From Bacteroidales bacterium (GTDB lineage: Bacteria; Bacteroidota; Bacteroidia; Bacteroidales; UBA7960): DNA of 36,303 nt. A program made the translations under genes and the position numbers. The stretch lies in contig JAHYJD010000028.1 in assembly GCA_019429365.1 (NCBI GenBank), positions 1 through 36,303 of the forward strand, written 5' to 3'. A model generated the notes under the pieces. The model saw nothing but the letters and a program-made list of their open reading frames with translations, was not told the DNA's origin and did no database searches. This document shows positions 10,081 to 19,542 of this stretch, one piece after another; positions within the stretch are counted from its first letter, which is position 1; each line of letters opens with the position of its first letter.

Positions 10081-13000
10081 TTAAAAAGTTACGTTTAATC
10101 CCAATGAGAAAACTGCCGCGATTGGATAGGTTCCAAAATCTATCCCATTTGAAAGCACATCGTAGCTTCCTATCTCAGGCGTATAACCTGTAAACTTGGT
10201 CATTGTGAACATATTCGTACCCTTGAGATAGAGCCGCACTTCCTTCATTGCCATTCTTAGGGCTAAGGCTTCGGGTAGCGTATATCCGATCATGACGTTG
10301 CGTAACCGAACGAAAGATCCATCCTGAATAAATCTGTCAGAGGGCGTATAATTATAGCCGCCAAAAGAAGGTCGGGGTTCGGTATTGCTGGTGCCGGGTC
10401 CTGTCCACCTGTCCCAAACTGTGCGCTCAAAATTGTAAGGGTCGGGCCGAACCGCATCTTTGCCATTAAATATTTTGTTGCCGGTTTGACCATGCACATC
10501 GATCGAAAGATCGAAAGCCTTGTATTGGAATTCAAAGTTCAGGCCATAAATAAACTTGGGAATGGGCGAACCGATATAAGTGCGGTCAAGGCCGCTGATT
10601 CTGCCATCATTGTTTACATCAACAAAACGAAGATCGCCTGCCTCGGCTTGTGCTGAGTGTGGATAAGCATCAAGCTCTGCCTGGTTTTGAAAGATGCCAT
10701 CGGTAACATACCCGTAAAAAGCGCCTATTGGCAAGCCGACGCGGCTAAGCGTTACCGGAATCCCATTGGCCAGATAACCGCCTATGAGCACCGAGTCAAC
10801 TCCGCTTGCACCGCCAATGGAAAGAACTTCATTGTGAATAGTGGTTCCCAATACCCCCACACTGTAACTGAATTCCCTAACCCTTTCGCGCCAGCGAAGA
10901 TTAAACTCAAAGCCACGGTTCAACACCGAGGCAGCGTTATATCTTACTTTTTGCCCCTGCCCGTTTCCTAAATGACCCGGAGTGGAAAGTTCCACCAGGA
11001 TATCATCGGTAACACGGTTGTAATAATCGAACTCACCAATGAGCCGGTTATTCAGCAAGCCTATCTCAAGACCAATGTCGGTTTGGGTGGTGCTCTCCCA
11101 TCTCAAATCGGGGTTGCCGTTTTTAAAATAGCTGGCGGCCGGATAGGATGCATCCGGATTGGAAAAGATAGCAAGCAAGTCTGATTGCACCCTGGCAAAC
11201 CTGTCGAAATACAAGATCTTCTCATTACCGACCACACCCCAGCTTGCCCTCAATTTTAAATTTGAAAACAGCAATACTGACTGCATGAACTCTTCATTAA
11301 TAATGTTCCAGCCAAGGGCAAAGGACGGAAAGTTGGAAAAGCGGTTTTCCTTGCTGAATTTTGATGATCCGTCGCGGCGGAATGTTACAGTGGCAATATA
11401 CCGGTTGTCGAAGCTATAATTGGCCCGGAAAAGGAAGGAAATCATTGAATAATACTGGTTCGGATCCACACCATTAAAAATGTTTTGCAACATATTAATG
11501 TTATTGGCCTCATCAAGGATATAAGGGGGAGAAATATACCAAAAGTCACTGTTATCGCGGATCAGGTTTTGTCCAGCCAAACGGAACTCCTCCGATCGGG
11601 ATCTTTGCATAGTAAAACCTGCTACCGCATTTATATTGTGACGGGTGAGCATTTTGTCAAAACTTACCGTATTTTCCCAAAGCCAGCTTAGGTTGTCGGT
11701 ATTGCCTTTAAAAATATCGCTGAACTCATTATATTGCTGTGATGCGGTGCCATCCGGGTTTAAAACAGCAAAGGCAGGCGTAAAGCTTTCGGCTTTATTA
11801 AAAGAGGCATCAATCCCCAGGCTCGATTTCAGGGTTAAAGCATCGGTGGGGTTGGCTTCGGCAAAAATGTTACCAACGCCTCTCACACCACGGCGGAAGT
11901 TGTTTGAATATTCCAGGTCGGCCAAGGGGTTACCAACATTGTAAACCACGCCGAAGCTTTCGTCTTCATAATAAGGTTCAAGAAGGGGCTGGGCGCGATA
12001 TACAGAATAGGTGACATTTGGCGCATTTTGCTGTTGAAATGGGGCAAGGGTAATGTTATTTCCAATCCGGAAAAAATCAGAAAGTTTGTAAGTATTATTC
12101 AACTTGATGGTAAGACGCTGGTAGTTGGATTTGGGAATAATACCATCTTGCATATAAAGCCCTATACCCACGTAATATTGGGTAACATCGGAAGCTCCTG
12201 AAATGGATAGCTGATGGTTTTGCACCGGCGCACTTTGAAAGATCAGGTCCTGCCAGTCGGTATCTGGAAGGATATCCACGTTATTATAAGTACCAGGCCG
12301 GATTTCGTTGGTGATAATCGCAAATTCACGACCTGACAGCAGGTCGATCTTTTTGGAAAGCCGCTGAATACCATATTCTGATGAGAAGCTGAACTGGGGC
12401 TTCTCCTGACCCAGGGTGCCTGTTTTGGTCTGAATTAGGATAACGCCATTTGCTCCACGCGAACCATAAATGGCGGTTGCCGAGGCATCTTTTAGTACTT
12501 CCATCGAGGCGATATCGCCTGAATTGAGAAAAGAAATATCATCAAGGATAACCCCATCAACCACATAAATGGGCGAAGAATTATTGAAGGTACCAACCCC
12601 TCTTACCCTAACGGCCGCGCCCGCTCCGGGTGCACCAGAGGTTGTGATGATCTGAACCCCGGTGACCTTTCCTTGCAAGGCCTTTTCGGGATGCAAAGCC
12701 GTAATTTTTGCAATATCTTCGGCCTTCAGGGAACTTACCGCTCCCGTAAGGTCGCTTTTCCTCACCGTACCGTAGCCAATCACCACAAATTCTTCGAGCT
12801 GGGTACTTGAAATTTGCAGCACCACCTGGATGACATCTGCAGTGCCAATGACAATTTCTTGATCTTCATACCCGATAAATGAAAAAACAAGTGCTTGGTC
12901 GGCAGGTTGCACTTCAATCTGAAATGCTCCATCGATGTTTGTGGTAGTACCCCTTGTGGTACCTTTTACCACTACATTTACTCCGGGCAGGGTTTCACCC

Positions 13001-13125
13001 GTGTCAGAGCCCGCTACCGTACCCCTGATAATGCGTTGCCCCATTGTCTGAAAACCCATCAGCAAAATGGCACCAGCAACCATCAAAAGCCTGGAGTAAT
13101 GTCTGAAATCGAAATGATTTTTCAT
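10081..13125 (-). CDS. susC-like: SusC/RagA-family TonB-dependent outer membrane transporter
   Basis: About 1014 residues. I start at the ATG 13123-13125 (MKNHFDFRHYS); two further codons lead only to a TTG. After the signal peptide comes a CarboxypepD_reg-like domain (about 30-115, IIRGTVAGSDTGETLPGVNV, GTTTNIDGAF) and then the plug (VVIGYGTVRKSDLTGAVSSL, ALQGKVTGVQI, IYVVDGVILDDISFLN, IYGSRGANGVILIQTK). The rest is the 22-strand barrel ending in ...FSLGLNVTF. There is no STN domain, so it is not of the kind that signals to an anti-sigma factor. It imports oligosaccharide with its SusD partner. It is the first gene of the PUL operon. The 478 nt upstream separate it from a broken regulator gene. 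Confidence 0.96.
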   Translation of the reverse strand: MKNHFDFRHYSRLLMVAGAILLMGFQTMGQRIIRGTVAGSDTGETLPGVNVVVKGTTRGTTTNIDGAFQIEVQPADQALVFSFIGYEDQEIVIGTADVIQVVLQISSTQLEEFVVIGYGTVRKSDLTGAVSSLKAEDIAKITALHPEKALQGKVTGVQIITTSGAPGAGAAVRVRGVGTFNNSSPIYVVDGVILDDISFLNSGDIASMEVLKDASATAIYGSRGANGVILIQTKTGTLGQEKPQFSFSSEYGIQRLSKKIDLLSGREFAIITNEIRPGTYNNVDILPDTDWQDLIFQSAPVQNHQLSISGASDVTQYYVGIGLYMQDGIIPKSNYQRLTIKLNNTYKLSDFFRIGNNITLAPFQQQNAPNVTYSVYRAQPLLEPYYEDESFGVVYNVGNPLADLEYSNNFRRGVRGVGNIFAEANPTDALTLKSSLGIDASFNKAESFTPAFAVLNPDGTASQQYNEFSDIFKGNTDNLSWLWENTVSFDKMLTRHNINAVAGFTMQRSRSEEFRLAGQNLIRDNSDFWYISPPYILDEANNINMLQNIFNGVDPNQYYSMISFLFRANYSFDNRYIATVTFRRDGSSKFSKENRFSNFPSFALGWNIINEEFMQSVLLFSNLKLRASWGVVGNEKILYFDRFARVQSDLLAIFSNPDASYPAASYFKNGNPDLRWESTTQTDIGLEIGLLNNRLIGEFDYYNRVTDDILVELSTPGHLGNGQGQKVRYNAASVLNRGFEFNLRWRERVREFSYSVGVLGTTIHNEVLSIGGASGVDSVLIGGYLANGIPVTLSRVGLPIGAFYGYVTDGIFQNQAELDAYPHSAQAEAGDLRFVDVNNDGRISGLDRTYIGSPIPKFIYGLNFEFQYKAFDLSIDVHGQTGNKIFNGKDAVRPDPYNFERTVWDRWTGPGTSNTEPRPSFGGYNYTPSDRFIQDGSFVRLRNVMIGYTLPEALALRMAMKEVRLYLKGTNMFTMTKFTGYTPEIGSYDVLSNGIDFGTYPIAAVFSLGLNVTF

Positions 13126-13603
13126 AGGCAAATGGTTTTGTTGTGGTTGTTATTTTGGTAAAGAAAGAACCGGCTAAATGAAGCAAAAACAAAACAAGAC
13201 CATTGGAACAATTCAGTTCAAATGGTAAGCCAATTTTAATTAACTAATTTGAGCATTAAAACAGAAAGTAGCATTACACTATTTTAGAGAATACTTACAG
13301 ATTTCACGGGTTCTCGTAACTTCACCTTCTTATTTTTTAACCTGTTCACCCGTTTTGCAAGTCTTTTACGACTGCAATTTAAGGCCATTGCCGTCCAATC
13401 GCAAAACAAGCATACCAACATGAATACTTCACCCAAAACGGGAGTAAAAAAAGCACCCCAATTTTACCCACGCAAATTTCTTTCAACATTCAAAACCCAT
13501 TATAATTCAATGGATTAGAAACGTAAAAAGTTACGAATATTTAAGGAGAAAAGAAAATAATTCTGAAAAAAAATCGAAAAAAAATAGGGGACAAAGGAAA
13601 TGA
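13126..13603. other. Intergenic region upstream of the PUL operon, with a spaced inverted repeat
   Basis: No gene seen. This AT-rich stretch must hold the control region of the susC operon. I find no clear TAnnTTTG box pointing toward susC. A 9-bp inverted repeat, CCCGTTTTG at 13349-13357 and CAAAACGGG at 13434-13442, is separated by 76 nt and could be two copies of a regulator half-site on opposite strands. Several A-runs precede the regulator remnant. Confidence 0.4.
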
Positions 13604-14223
13604 TCAGAAAGATAATATATATTCAACCAGGTTCTGGGTTGGGAGCAAACCCAGTCTTTTTCTAAGCCTGTAGCGTCGTTCCTCAACGCCCCTTAAAGAA
13701 ATATTCAGCAAATGGGCTATCTCTTTTGATGAAAGGTTGAGGCGAAGATAGGCGCAAAGTCTAAGTATTTCAACCCGCTGGCGCTTTAGCTCTGCTTCCC
13801 TACTTTTAAAAAATCTTTGCGGTATCTCCATCTGGCAAAAAACCCCTGTGGTACCAGGGAATGGTATTTCAAATTTCCGGCCTCATCTTTTTGCCAATAG
13901 CAAAAGTCTTCAAAAGAGCCGGAATAAATAAGTCCATCTATAAACCTCACGGAGCGCACGGGTGTTTTAAGCGGCATTTCAAAAAGGCTGAATGATGTGC
14001 CTTTTAGGATAAGTAACCCTTTGGTATTGCCTACATAAAGGTTTCCTGCATTATCAAGATCAATTGCCCAGTTTTGATTTCCAGCCGAATAAACAGATCG
14101 CTCGTAATTCGTAACGCGAAAAGGGATTTGAGCCCTGACAGGAAACAGCACCATCAGAATCATTAGGAACAAACCAAACCTGTAAAAAAAAAGGAGTGAA
14201 GTGACAAGTTTTTTCCATGACAC
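13604..14223 (-). pseudogene. Remnant of a propeller / LuxR-type HTH regulator (large internal deletion and frameshift)
   Basis: Two pieces of one gene family lie in different frames. The 5' piece (13786-14223, opened only by GTG) gives a signal peptide ending FPVRAQ and the first blades of a Reg_prop beta-propeller (NWAIDLDNAGNLYVGNTKGL, GSFEDFCYW). It ends near HSLVPQGF. The 3' piece (13604-13831, other frame) gives the C-terminal HTH of the LuxR/GerE type (ILRLCAYLRLNLSSKEIAHL, then SLRGVEERRYRLRKRLGL and a terminal NLVEYILSF). Intact relatives are around 900-1000 residues, with many propeller repeats, a Y_Y_Y domain, a membrane helix and a coiled coil between these ends. All of that is missing, and the two ends overlap by 46 nt. 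Its place just upstream of susC suggests it once controlled the PUL. A misassembly could give the same picture. Confidence 0.8.
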
Positions 14224-14296
14224 AATTGAATTGTTAATATGGACAAACCCAAGATAACAAATGTAATTCAGAGGCCACTTTCTCCTTGATTTTTCT

Positions 14297-14304
14297 TACT
14301 TTTG
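14297..14304 (+). promoter_or_regulatory. Bacteroidota -7 promoter box for ruvX-def operon
   Basis: TACTTTTG is an exact match to TAnnTTTG, 17 nt before the ruvX ATG chosen here. No good -33 TTTG is visible at the expected distance. Transcription would start near 14310, which rules out the frame extension that begins at 14286. Confidence 0.5.
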
Positions 14305-14321
14305 CACATCAAAATAAATTG

Positions 14322-14753
14322 ATGGGTAGGATATTAGCCATAGATTACGGGCAGAAGCGGGTTGGCCTTGCGGTGACCGACGAGTTGAAAATGATTGCCA
14401 ACGGGCTTACCACGGTGCATGTAAAAGACCTGATGGCTTTTCTGAAGGATTATTGTACCCGCGAAACGGTTGAATGCATAGTAGTGGGCGAACCGCGCGA
14501 CATGAAAAACCAGGCTTCGGATGCTGCACGTTTCATCGAACCTTTTGTAAAGCACCTGCGCAAACAGTTTCCCGATATGCGCATTGAGCGTATGGATGAG
14601 CGCTTTACCTCGCAAATGGCCTTGCGCGCCATGATCGATGCAGGCCTGGGCAAGAAAGCCCGGCAGGACAAAGCCCTGGTCGACACCATTAGTGCCACGA
14701 TAATCCTGCAGTCCTATCTCGAGATGTTGTCAAATACCGAACAAAGAAAATGA
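14322..14753 (+). CDS. ruvX: Putative pre-16S rRNA nuclease / Holliday junction resolvase RuvX (YqgF)
   Basis: 143 residues from ATG 14322. The frame reaches back to 14286, but those codons overlap the promoter box and only MGRILAIDYGQKRVGLAVTD aligns with the family. The RNase H-like fold residues are visible: Asp in AIDYGQKRVG near residue 7, Glu in VVGEPRDMKN near 62, and Asp in DKALVDTISATIIL near 122. The ERMDERFTS motif sits near residue 90. YqgF proteins are essential in many bacteria and process the 5' end of 16S rRNA; resolvase activity has also been claimed. Its TGA overlaps the ATG of def by 4 nt, so the two are translationally coupled. Confidence 0.93.
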   Translation: MGRILAIDYGQKRVGLAVTDELKMIANGLTTVHVKDLMAFLKDYCTRETVECIVVGEPRDMKNQASDAARFIEPFVKHLRKQFPDMRIERMDERFTSQMALRAMIDAGLGKKARQDKALVDTISATIILQSYLEMLSNTEQRK

Positions 14754-15313
14754 TATTACCTATTGTAGCCTACGGCGATCCCGTGCTTAAAACAAAGGCC
14801 ACCAATATTGACAAGGATTATCCGGGCCTTGAAGAACTGATCAACAATATGTGGGAAACCATGTACCATGCCAATGGCGTGGGGCTGGCGGCTCCGCAAG
14901 TTGGCAAAAGCATCCGCTTGTTTATGGTCGATGCCTCGCCTTTTGATGACGAAGATCCTAAACTGGCAGGTTTCAAGAAGGTTTTCATAAACCCTGTTAT
15001 TTTGGAACAGTGGGGCAAGGAATGGATCTTTAACGAAGGCTGCCTGAGTTTCCCCGACCTGCGCGAAGACATTTACCGCCTGCCTAACATCAGGATAAAG
15101 TATTTTGATGAAAACTTCACTGCACATGAGGATGAGTTTGACGGACTTTCCGCCCGCATTATTCAGCACGAATATGATCATGTGGAAGGCATTGTGATGG
15201 TTGACCGCATTTCGCCTCTGAAGCGCAGACTCATTCGCAACAAGCTTGCAAACATTTCGAAAGGTGCCGTGAATCCCGACTACCCCATGAAGTACCCCCT
15301 TAGAAAGCGATGA
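14750..15313 (+). CDS. def: Peptide deformylase
   Basis: 187 residues, the normal length. All three conserved motifs are present: GVGLAAPQVG at about residues 43-52, EGCLSFP near 100 (metal-binding Cys), and QHEYDHVEG near 140 (two metal-binding His and the catalytic Glu/His helix). It removes the N-formyl group from nascent proteins in the cytoplasm. It overlaps ruvX upstream and the M16 peptidase downstream by 4 nt each (ATGA), so the three genes form a tightly coupled unit. Confidence 0.97.
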   Translation: MILPIVAYGDPVLKTKATNIDKDYPGLEELINNMWETMYHANGVGLAAPQVGKSIRLFMVDASPFDDEDPKLAGFKKVFINPVILEQWGKEWIFNEGCLSFPDLREDIYRLPNIRIKYFDENFTAHEDEFDGLSARIIQHEYDHVEGIVMVDRISPLKRRLIRNKLANISKGAVNPDYPMKYPLRKR

Positions 15314-16536
15314 CCTACCTTAGCCACCGTTTGTCCAATGGCATTCGGATCATACATAAACCCACCGACTCCTGGGTGGCGCATTGCGGGCTGACCATCA
15401 ACGCCGGCTCGCGCGACGAAGAGCACAATGAGCAGGGCCTGGCCCACTTTATTGAGCACGTCATTTTTAAAGGCACCCAAAAACGCCGCGCCCACCACAT
15501 CCTCAGCCATATGGAAAACGTGGGCGGTGAGCTCAACGCATACACCACCAAGGAAGACACCTGCATTCATGCTTCCTTTATGCACACCTACTACCAGCGC
15601 TGGTTCGACTTGCTGTCCGACCTTCTCTTCAACTCGGTTTTCCCCGAAAGGGAGCTGGAGAAGGAAAAAGACATTATCATTGACGAAATCAACTCTTACA
15701 AGGACAATCCCGGTGAACAAATTTTCGACGATTTCGATGGGGTGGTGTTCGACGGGCATCCGCTGGGGCGCAACATTCTGGGCACACCCAAAACCCTGAA
15801 AACTTTTGGACGCGAGCATATTGCACAATTTATTGGCCGTAACTACGCCACCGAAGAGATGGTGATTTGCTCGGTGGGACGCATTCCTTTTTCAGAGCTG
15901 GTTCGTCTGGCCGAGAAATATTTTGGCCACGCCCCCATTAGCAGTCGCAACAACCTGCGGCAGGCTTACAATGGATATGTGCCAAAAGAGAAAGTGGTGA
16001 AGCGCCGCAACCACCAGGCCCACTGCGTGCTGGGAGGCCCGGCCTACAAAGCCGACGACTCCAAAAAAACTGCGCTAATACTGCTTAACAATATGTTGGG
16101 AGGGCCAGGACTAAATTCACGTCTAAATATGGCGGTGCGCGAAAAACACGGCTTCTGCTATAACATCGAAAGCCATTATCTGCCCTATTCCGACTCGGGC
16201 ATTTTCAGCATTTATTTTGGTACCGATGCCGACTACATCGACAAAACGCTTTCGCTGATTCGAAAAGAGCTCCACCGTTTTCGCAACGACCGGCTGGGCC
16301 TGCTCCAGCTAAAAAGAGCCAAGCAACAGCTCATTGGGCAGGTAGCCATCTCCTTCGAATCGAACCTGGCCGAAATGCTCTCGATGGGAAAAAGCATACT
16401 GTTATACGACAAGGTGGATTCTATCGAGGAGATAAACCAGAAAATTGAGGCGGTCAGCGCGGCTGAACTGCTCGAAGCAGCCAATGAGGTGTTTGACCCC
16501 GGGCACCTGAGTATGCTCACTTTCAAACCCCGGTAA
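15310..16536 (+). CDS. M16-family zinc metallopeptidase (insulinase/processing-peptidase type)
   Basis: 408 residues, the length of a single two-lobe M16B subunit. The inverted zinc motif HFIEH is at residues 46-50, and the third zinc ligand is probably Glu126 in IIDEINSY. The second lobe carries the R/Y-type pair region (GGPGLNSRLNMAVREKHGFCY near residues 257-277). M16B enzymes degrade or process peptides inside a closed chamber. There is no signal peptide, so it is likely cytoplasmic. It overlaps def by 4 nt and ends 3 nt before the methyltransferase gene, so it belongs to the same operon. The substrate cannot be told from the sequence. Confidence 0.93.
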   Translation: MTYLSHRLSNGIRIIHKPTDSWVAHCGLTINAGSRDEEHNEQGLAHFIEHVIFKGTQKRRAHHILSHMENVGGELNAYTTKEDTCIHASFMHTYYQRWFDLLSDLLFNSVFPERELEKEKDIIIDEINSYKDNPGEQIFDDFDGVVFDGHPLGRNILGTPKTLKTFGREHIAQFIGRNYATEEMVICSVGRIPFSELVRLAEKYFGHAPISSRNNLRQAYNGYVPKEKVVKRRNHQAHCVLGGPAYKADDSKKTALILLNNMLGGPGLNSRLNMAVREKHGFCYNIESHYLPYSDSGIFSIYFGTDADYIDKTLSLIRKELHRFRNDRLGLLQLKRAKQQLIGQVAISFESNLAEMLSMGKSILLYDKVDSIEEINQKIEAVSAAELLEAANEVFDPGHLSMLTFKPR

Positions 16537-16539
16537 GCA

Positions 16540-17175
16540 ATGATCTCAGAAAAAATAGAGGCCTACGCCCGCAAAATGAGCGACCCTGAGTCGCCCGTAT
16601 TGCAGCGCCTAAGCCGCGAGACCCAAGCAAAGGTGCTCAAGCCACGCATGCTTTCGGGCCACCTGCAAGGCAAATTGCTCGAAATGATCAGCCTCATTAA
16701 GCCCTCGCGGCATATTCTCGAAATCGGCACTTATACTGGTTATTCGGCCATTTGCCTGGCACAGGGCCTCACAGAAGATGGCTTGTTGCACACAATAGAT
16801 CACAACCCCGAACTGGAAGATTTTGCCAGGACCTTTATTGTAGAAGCCGGCCTGGAAAATAAGATCATTCAGCACATTGGTGAAGCCATTGAAGTGATTC
16901 CTACCCTTGATGAAACTTTCGACCTTGTCTTTATTGACGCCGACAAGGAAAACTATGTAAACTACTTTGAAATGGTTTTCGACAAAATGCCACGGGGAGG
17001 CATTGTTTTGGCCGACAATGTGTTGTGGGATGGGAAAGTTATGCAGGAACCAGCCACTGCCGATACCGAAACCAGGGGTATCATTCAATTTAATGAGCAT
17101 ATAAGGCAACATAAGGGGATAAACCGTGTGCTGATCCCCTATCGCGATGGGCTTACCATTATCAGGAAAAAATAG
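16540..17175 (+). CDS. SAM-dependent O-methyltransferase (CatOMT / Methyltransf_3 family)
   Basis: 211 residues. The SAM-binding motif I is HILEIGTYTGYSAICLAQ at about 64-81. DLVFIDADKENYVNYFEM near 128-145 carries the metal-binding Asp, and LADNVLWDGKV near 157-167 the Asp-Asn pair of cation-dependent O-methyltransferases. The family includes plant caffeoyl-CoA and animal catechol O-methyltransferases; bacterial homologues usually have unknown acceptors. It is last in the ruvX operon, 3 nt after the M16 gene. It ends 7 nt from the convergent outer-membrane gene, with no terminator visible between them. Confidence 0.92.
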   Translation: MISEKIEAYARKMSDPESPVLQRLSRETQAKVLKPRMLSGHLQGKLLEMISLIKPSRHILEIGTYTGYSAICLAQGLTEDGLLHTIDHNPELEDFARTFIVEAGLENKIIQHIGEAIEVIPTLDETFDLVFIDADKENYVNYFEMVFDKMPRGGIVLADNVLWDGKVMQEPATADTETRGIIQFNEHIRQHKGINRVLIPYRDGLTIIRKK

Positions 17176-17182
17176 CAGTTTT

Positions 17183-17896
17183 TCAGAAAGGGTGTAAACC
17201 CATTTCAAATCCGAAATAGAAGCGCGGAAACTCTTCCAGGCCCGATTCAGATTTAAAATGATCGGAAAAGCGATAGCTAGATTTCAGCACAAAATTGCCA
17301 AAACCTATCCTTGCCAGCAGTCCGTAATCAAAAGGCTGCACATAGTCGAGTCCCGATTTTTTCACTTTCACCTTTTCGCCGGTGGGCTGCTCGAAAGCAT
17401 ACACATGCCTCGAGGCAAAAGTCCAGTTGCCATATACCCCAATATCCAGAAAACGTCCAATAAAGTCGCCACGGCGTTTTTGCCAGTTGAAACGCTGATA
17501 CAGCCCCAAGCCGGTTTGCACCATCACCAGTTTTTCGCTGTTCAGAGGCATGTCGCCCATAAGGCTGGCCACCTCCCAGGCAGACGGCGAATACTGGAGC
17601 CTGCTGAAACTCCAATCGGCACCGGCCGAAAGGTAGTGATTAAACTTCCTTTTGTAGCGGACGCCATATTCAAAGGTCCACGAATTGGTCGATTTAATTT
17701 TTCCTGTGGGACCACCCGCATCCCCGGCAAAAAAGCCAAACCCAATAAAAGGGTGCCTGTAGTGCTTGCGGTTCATACCATACTCCGACTTTAGGGTATC
17801 GCCCTGCAAGTCTTCGTAAACAAGCACTTCCTGCGCTTTGGCAGGAAGACCTGCAAGCACACCCATCAGAATCAGCACAAAAAATCGTATCAGCAT
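17183..17896 (-). CDS. Outer-membrane beta-barrel protein, unknown function
   Basis: 237 residues. A signal peptide (MLIRFFVLILMGVLAGLPAKAQ, cleavage after AKA) is followed by alternating amphipathic strands rich in aromatic residues (FIGFGFFAG, WTFEYGVRYKRKF, YLSAGADWSFSRL, FLDIGVYGNWTF, YGLLARIGFGNFVLKSSYRF). The protein ends in FYFGFEMGLHPF, with the terminal Phe expected for BamA-dependent insertion. No enzyme motif is seen. It lies 4 nt after the subtilisin-like protease gene, so the two are probably co-transcribed. I do not recognise a named family. Confidence 0.8.
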   Translation of the reverse strand: MLIRFFVLILMGVLAGLPAKAQEVLVYEDLQGDTLKSEYGMNRKHYRHPFIGFGFFAGDAGGPTGKIKSTNSWTFEYGVRYKRKFNHYLSAGADWSFSRLQYSPSAWEVASLMGDMPLNSEKLVMVQTGLGLYQRFNWQKRRGDFIGRFLDIGVYGNWTFASRHVYAFEQPTGEKVKVKKSGLDYVQPFDYGLLARIGFGNFVLKSSYRFSDHFKSESGLEEFPRFYFGFEMGLHPF

Positions 17897-17900
17897 ATCA

Positions 17901-19532
17901 TCATTGGTTTAAAAAGGTCCAGGCAGATGTATAACCTGCCAGGTGAACCAAAATTTTCTGTCCGGGCTCAAAGTCGCTCAGGTTCAGTTTCAATATTTCT
18001 GTTTCAGTGGCCAGTAACACTGAATATTCCAGTATAAGATCGCTGGCATCCCTTACCTGGTAATAAAGGTATCGATCCTGGCGGTCAAGCCCGGTTTCGT
18101 TTAAAGTTTTGAGACGGCTCAATACTTTCAGGGTATCCTTGGTGATTTCAAACTCAAATGTTGGCTGAATTTCCAGTGATTTATTTCTGAAAAAGAAATC
18201 GGCCTGCGGAATGCCATATCCGTGAGAATAGTCGAAATAAGGAAAAAGCGTAGCGCTTTGCTGGATGGCATCAAATACCTGCTGGTTGGTCCAATCGGGG
18301 TGCATTTGCCATAGGCATGCTGCGAAACCGGCCAGCAAAGGGCTGGCAAAAGAGGTGCCCTGTATGCGTTTAAACCCGGATTTCCCCGCGGCATATACTG
18401 TTCCCAGAGCCGAGACAGAGGGGCTAAGCCTGCCATCAGCGGTTGGCCCCCTGGAGGAGTAATCGGCCCTCAGCAAAGAGGGAAAATCGACCGCACCCAC
18501 CGAAAGCACTTCCGGTGCATCGGCCGGCGTGCCAATAATCTTCCAGCTTTCAGTACCCCCTTCATTGCCGGCGGCATTCACAATTAGCATCCCTTTTTGG
18601 AAGGCGATGGCAGCAGCCCTTGCCACCAGCGAACTGTTTCCGTCCATATCCTCAGGAAAATAGCGGTGGCGGGTGTATCCCAGCGAAGAGTTTATGATAT
18701 CGGCACCATGCTGATCGGCCCATTCCACGGCTGCCAGCCAGTTTTTCTCTTCCGAAAAAAATTCGGTCCAGGTTTCGGTACGTGCGAGCAAAAATTCAGC
18801 ACCGGTAGCCAGCCCCATGGGCACACTGTCGATCAGGCCTCCAATTACTGACATTACACTGGCGCCATGGCTGTTTTTGTGAAACACCCCCTGCTGGTTT
18901 CGCACAAAGTCGCGTGTGGCCACAATGCGGTTTTCATTTAATATGTGTTTGAAAGCCGGATGCTCATCAACACCAGGAAACCCGGCATCGAAAATGGCAA
19001 TGCGAATACCCCGCCCATCGAAGCCGTTTTTATGAAACCACCGTCCTTTCAGGTGAGCGGTATGCGCCAGCAGCAGCTCCATATCTTTTGTACTGAACTT
19101 TGAAATAATTGGCTCCTCCTCCGCATATGCGGCAGGTAGCAGGTTTAAAGTCATGTACTCGATGCGATCAACAAAATCGAGCCTTTCTAAAGTTTCCAGT
19201 TGCAATGGGCTGGCATAAACACTAACTGCATTGAACCATCGCGACACCACATCCAGCGAATCTACCATTCCGGCAATGGTTTGCAGGTAGTCTGCCCTTA
19301 CGGGGAAGTCAATTTCATCGAAAAGATCCTGGCCGTGCCTGAGGCGGCGCTCAATTGCCTTCGGATGGAAAAATGCAAAAGGATCGAACTCCACGTTTTC
19401 CTTATCGGTAAAAAACACCCAGACATTCTCTGTAGCCCCTGCCTGAGGAAAAAATCCGGCTGGCTGCGACCCGGCAGGTTGCGAAAAAACCTGGGCAAAC
19501 CACAGGAAACAAAAAATGATTAACAACTTCAT
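17901..19532 (-). CDS. Secreted subtilisin-like serine peptidase (S8 family)
   Basis: 543 residues with a Sec signal peptide (MKLLIIFCFLWFAQVFSQ). The catalytic triad is visible: Asp in IRIAIFDAGFPG (about residue 182), His in NSHGASVMSVIGG (about 222) and Ser in GTSFASPLLAGF (about 393). The oxyanion Asn is in IVNAAGNEGG (about 320). An N-terminal pro-region of roughly 60-150 residues precedes the Asp. The Asp motif is DAG rather than the classic DTG, as is common in this Bacteroidota group. The C-terminal 90 residues are beta-rich. I see no clear type IX sorting domain, so it may stay in the periplasm. ispH ends 10 nt upstream on the same strand. Confidence 0.92.
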   Translation of the reverse strand: MKLLIIFCFLWFAQVFSQPAGSQPAGFFPQAGATENVWVFFTDKENVEFDPFAFFHPKAIERRLRHGQDLFDEIDFPVRADYLQTIAGMVDSLDVVSRWFNAVSVYASPLQLETLERLDFVDRIEYMTLNLLPAAYAEEEPIISKFSTKDMELLLAHTAHLKGRWFHKNGFDGRGIRIAIFDAGFPGVDEHPAFKHILNENRIVATRDFVRNQQGVFHKNSHGASVMSVIGGLIDSVPMGLATGAEFLLARTETWTEFFSEEKNWLAAVEWADQHGADIINSSLGYTRHRYFPEDMDGNSSLVARAAAIAFQKGMLIVNAAGNEGGTESWKIIGTPADAPEVLSVGAVDFPSLLRADYSSRGPTADGRLSPSVSALGTVYAAGKSGFKRIQGTSFASPLLAGFAACLWQMHPDWTNQQVFDAIQQSATLFPYFDYSHGYGIPQADFFFRNKSLEIQPTFEFEITKDTLKVLSRLKTLNETGLDRQDRYLYYQVRDASDLILEYSVLLATETEILKLNLSDFEPGQKILVHLAGYTSAWTFLNQ

Positions 19533-19542
19533 GAAACTTTTT

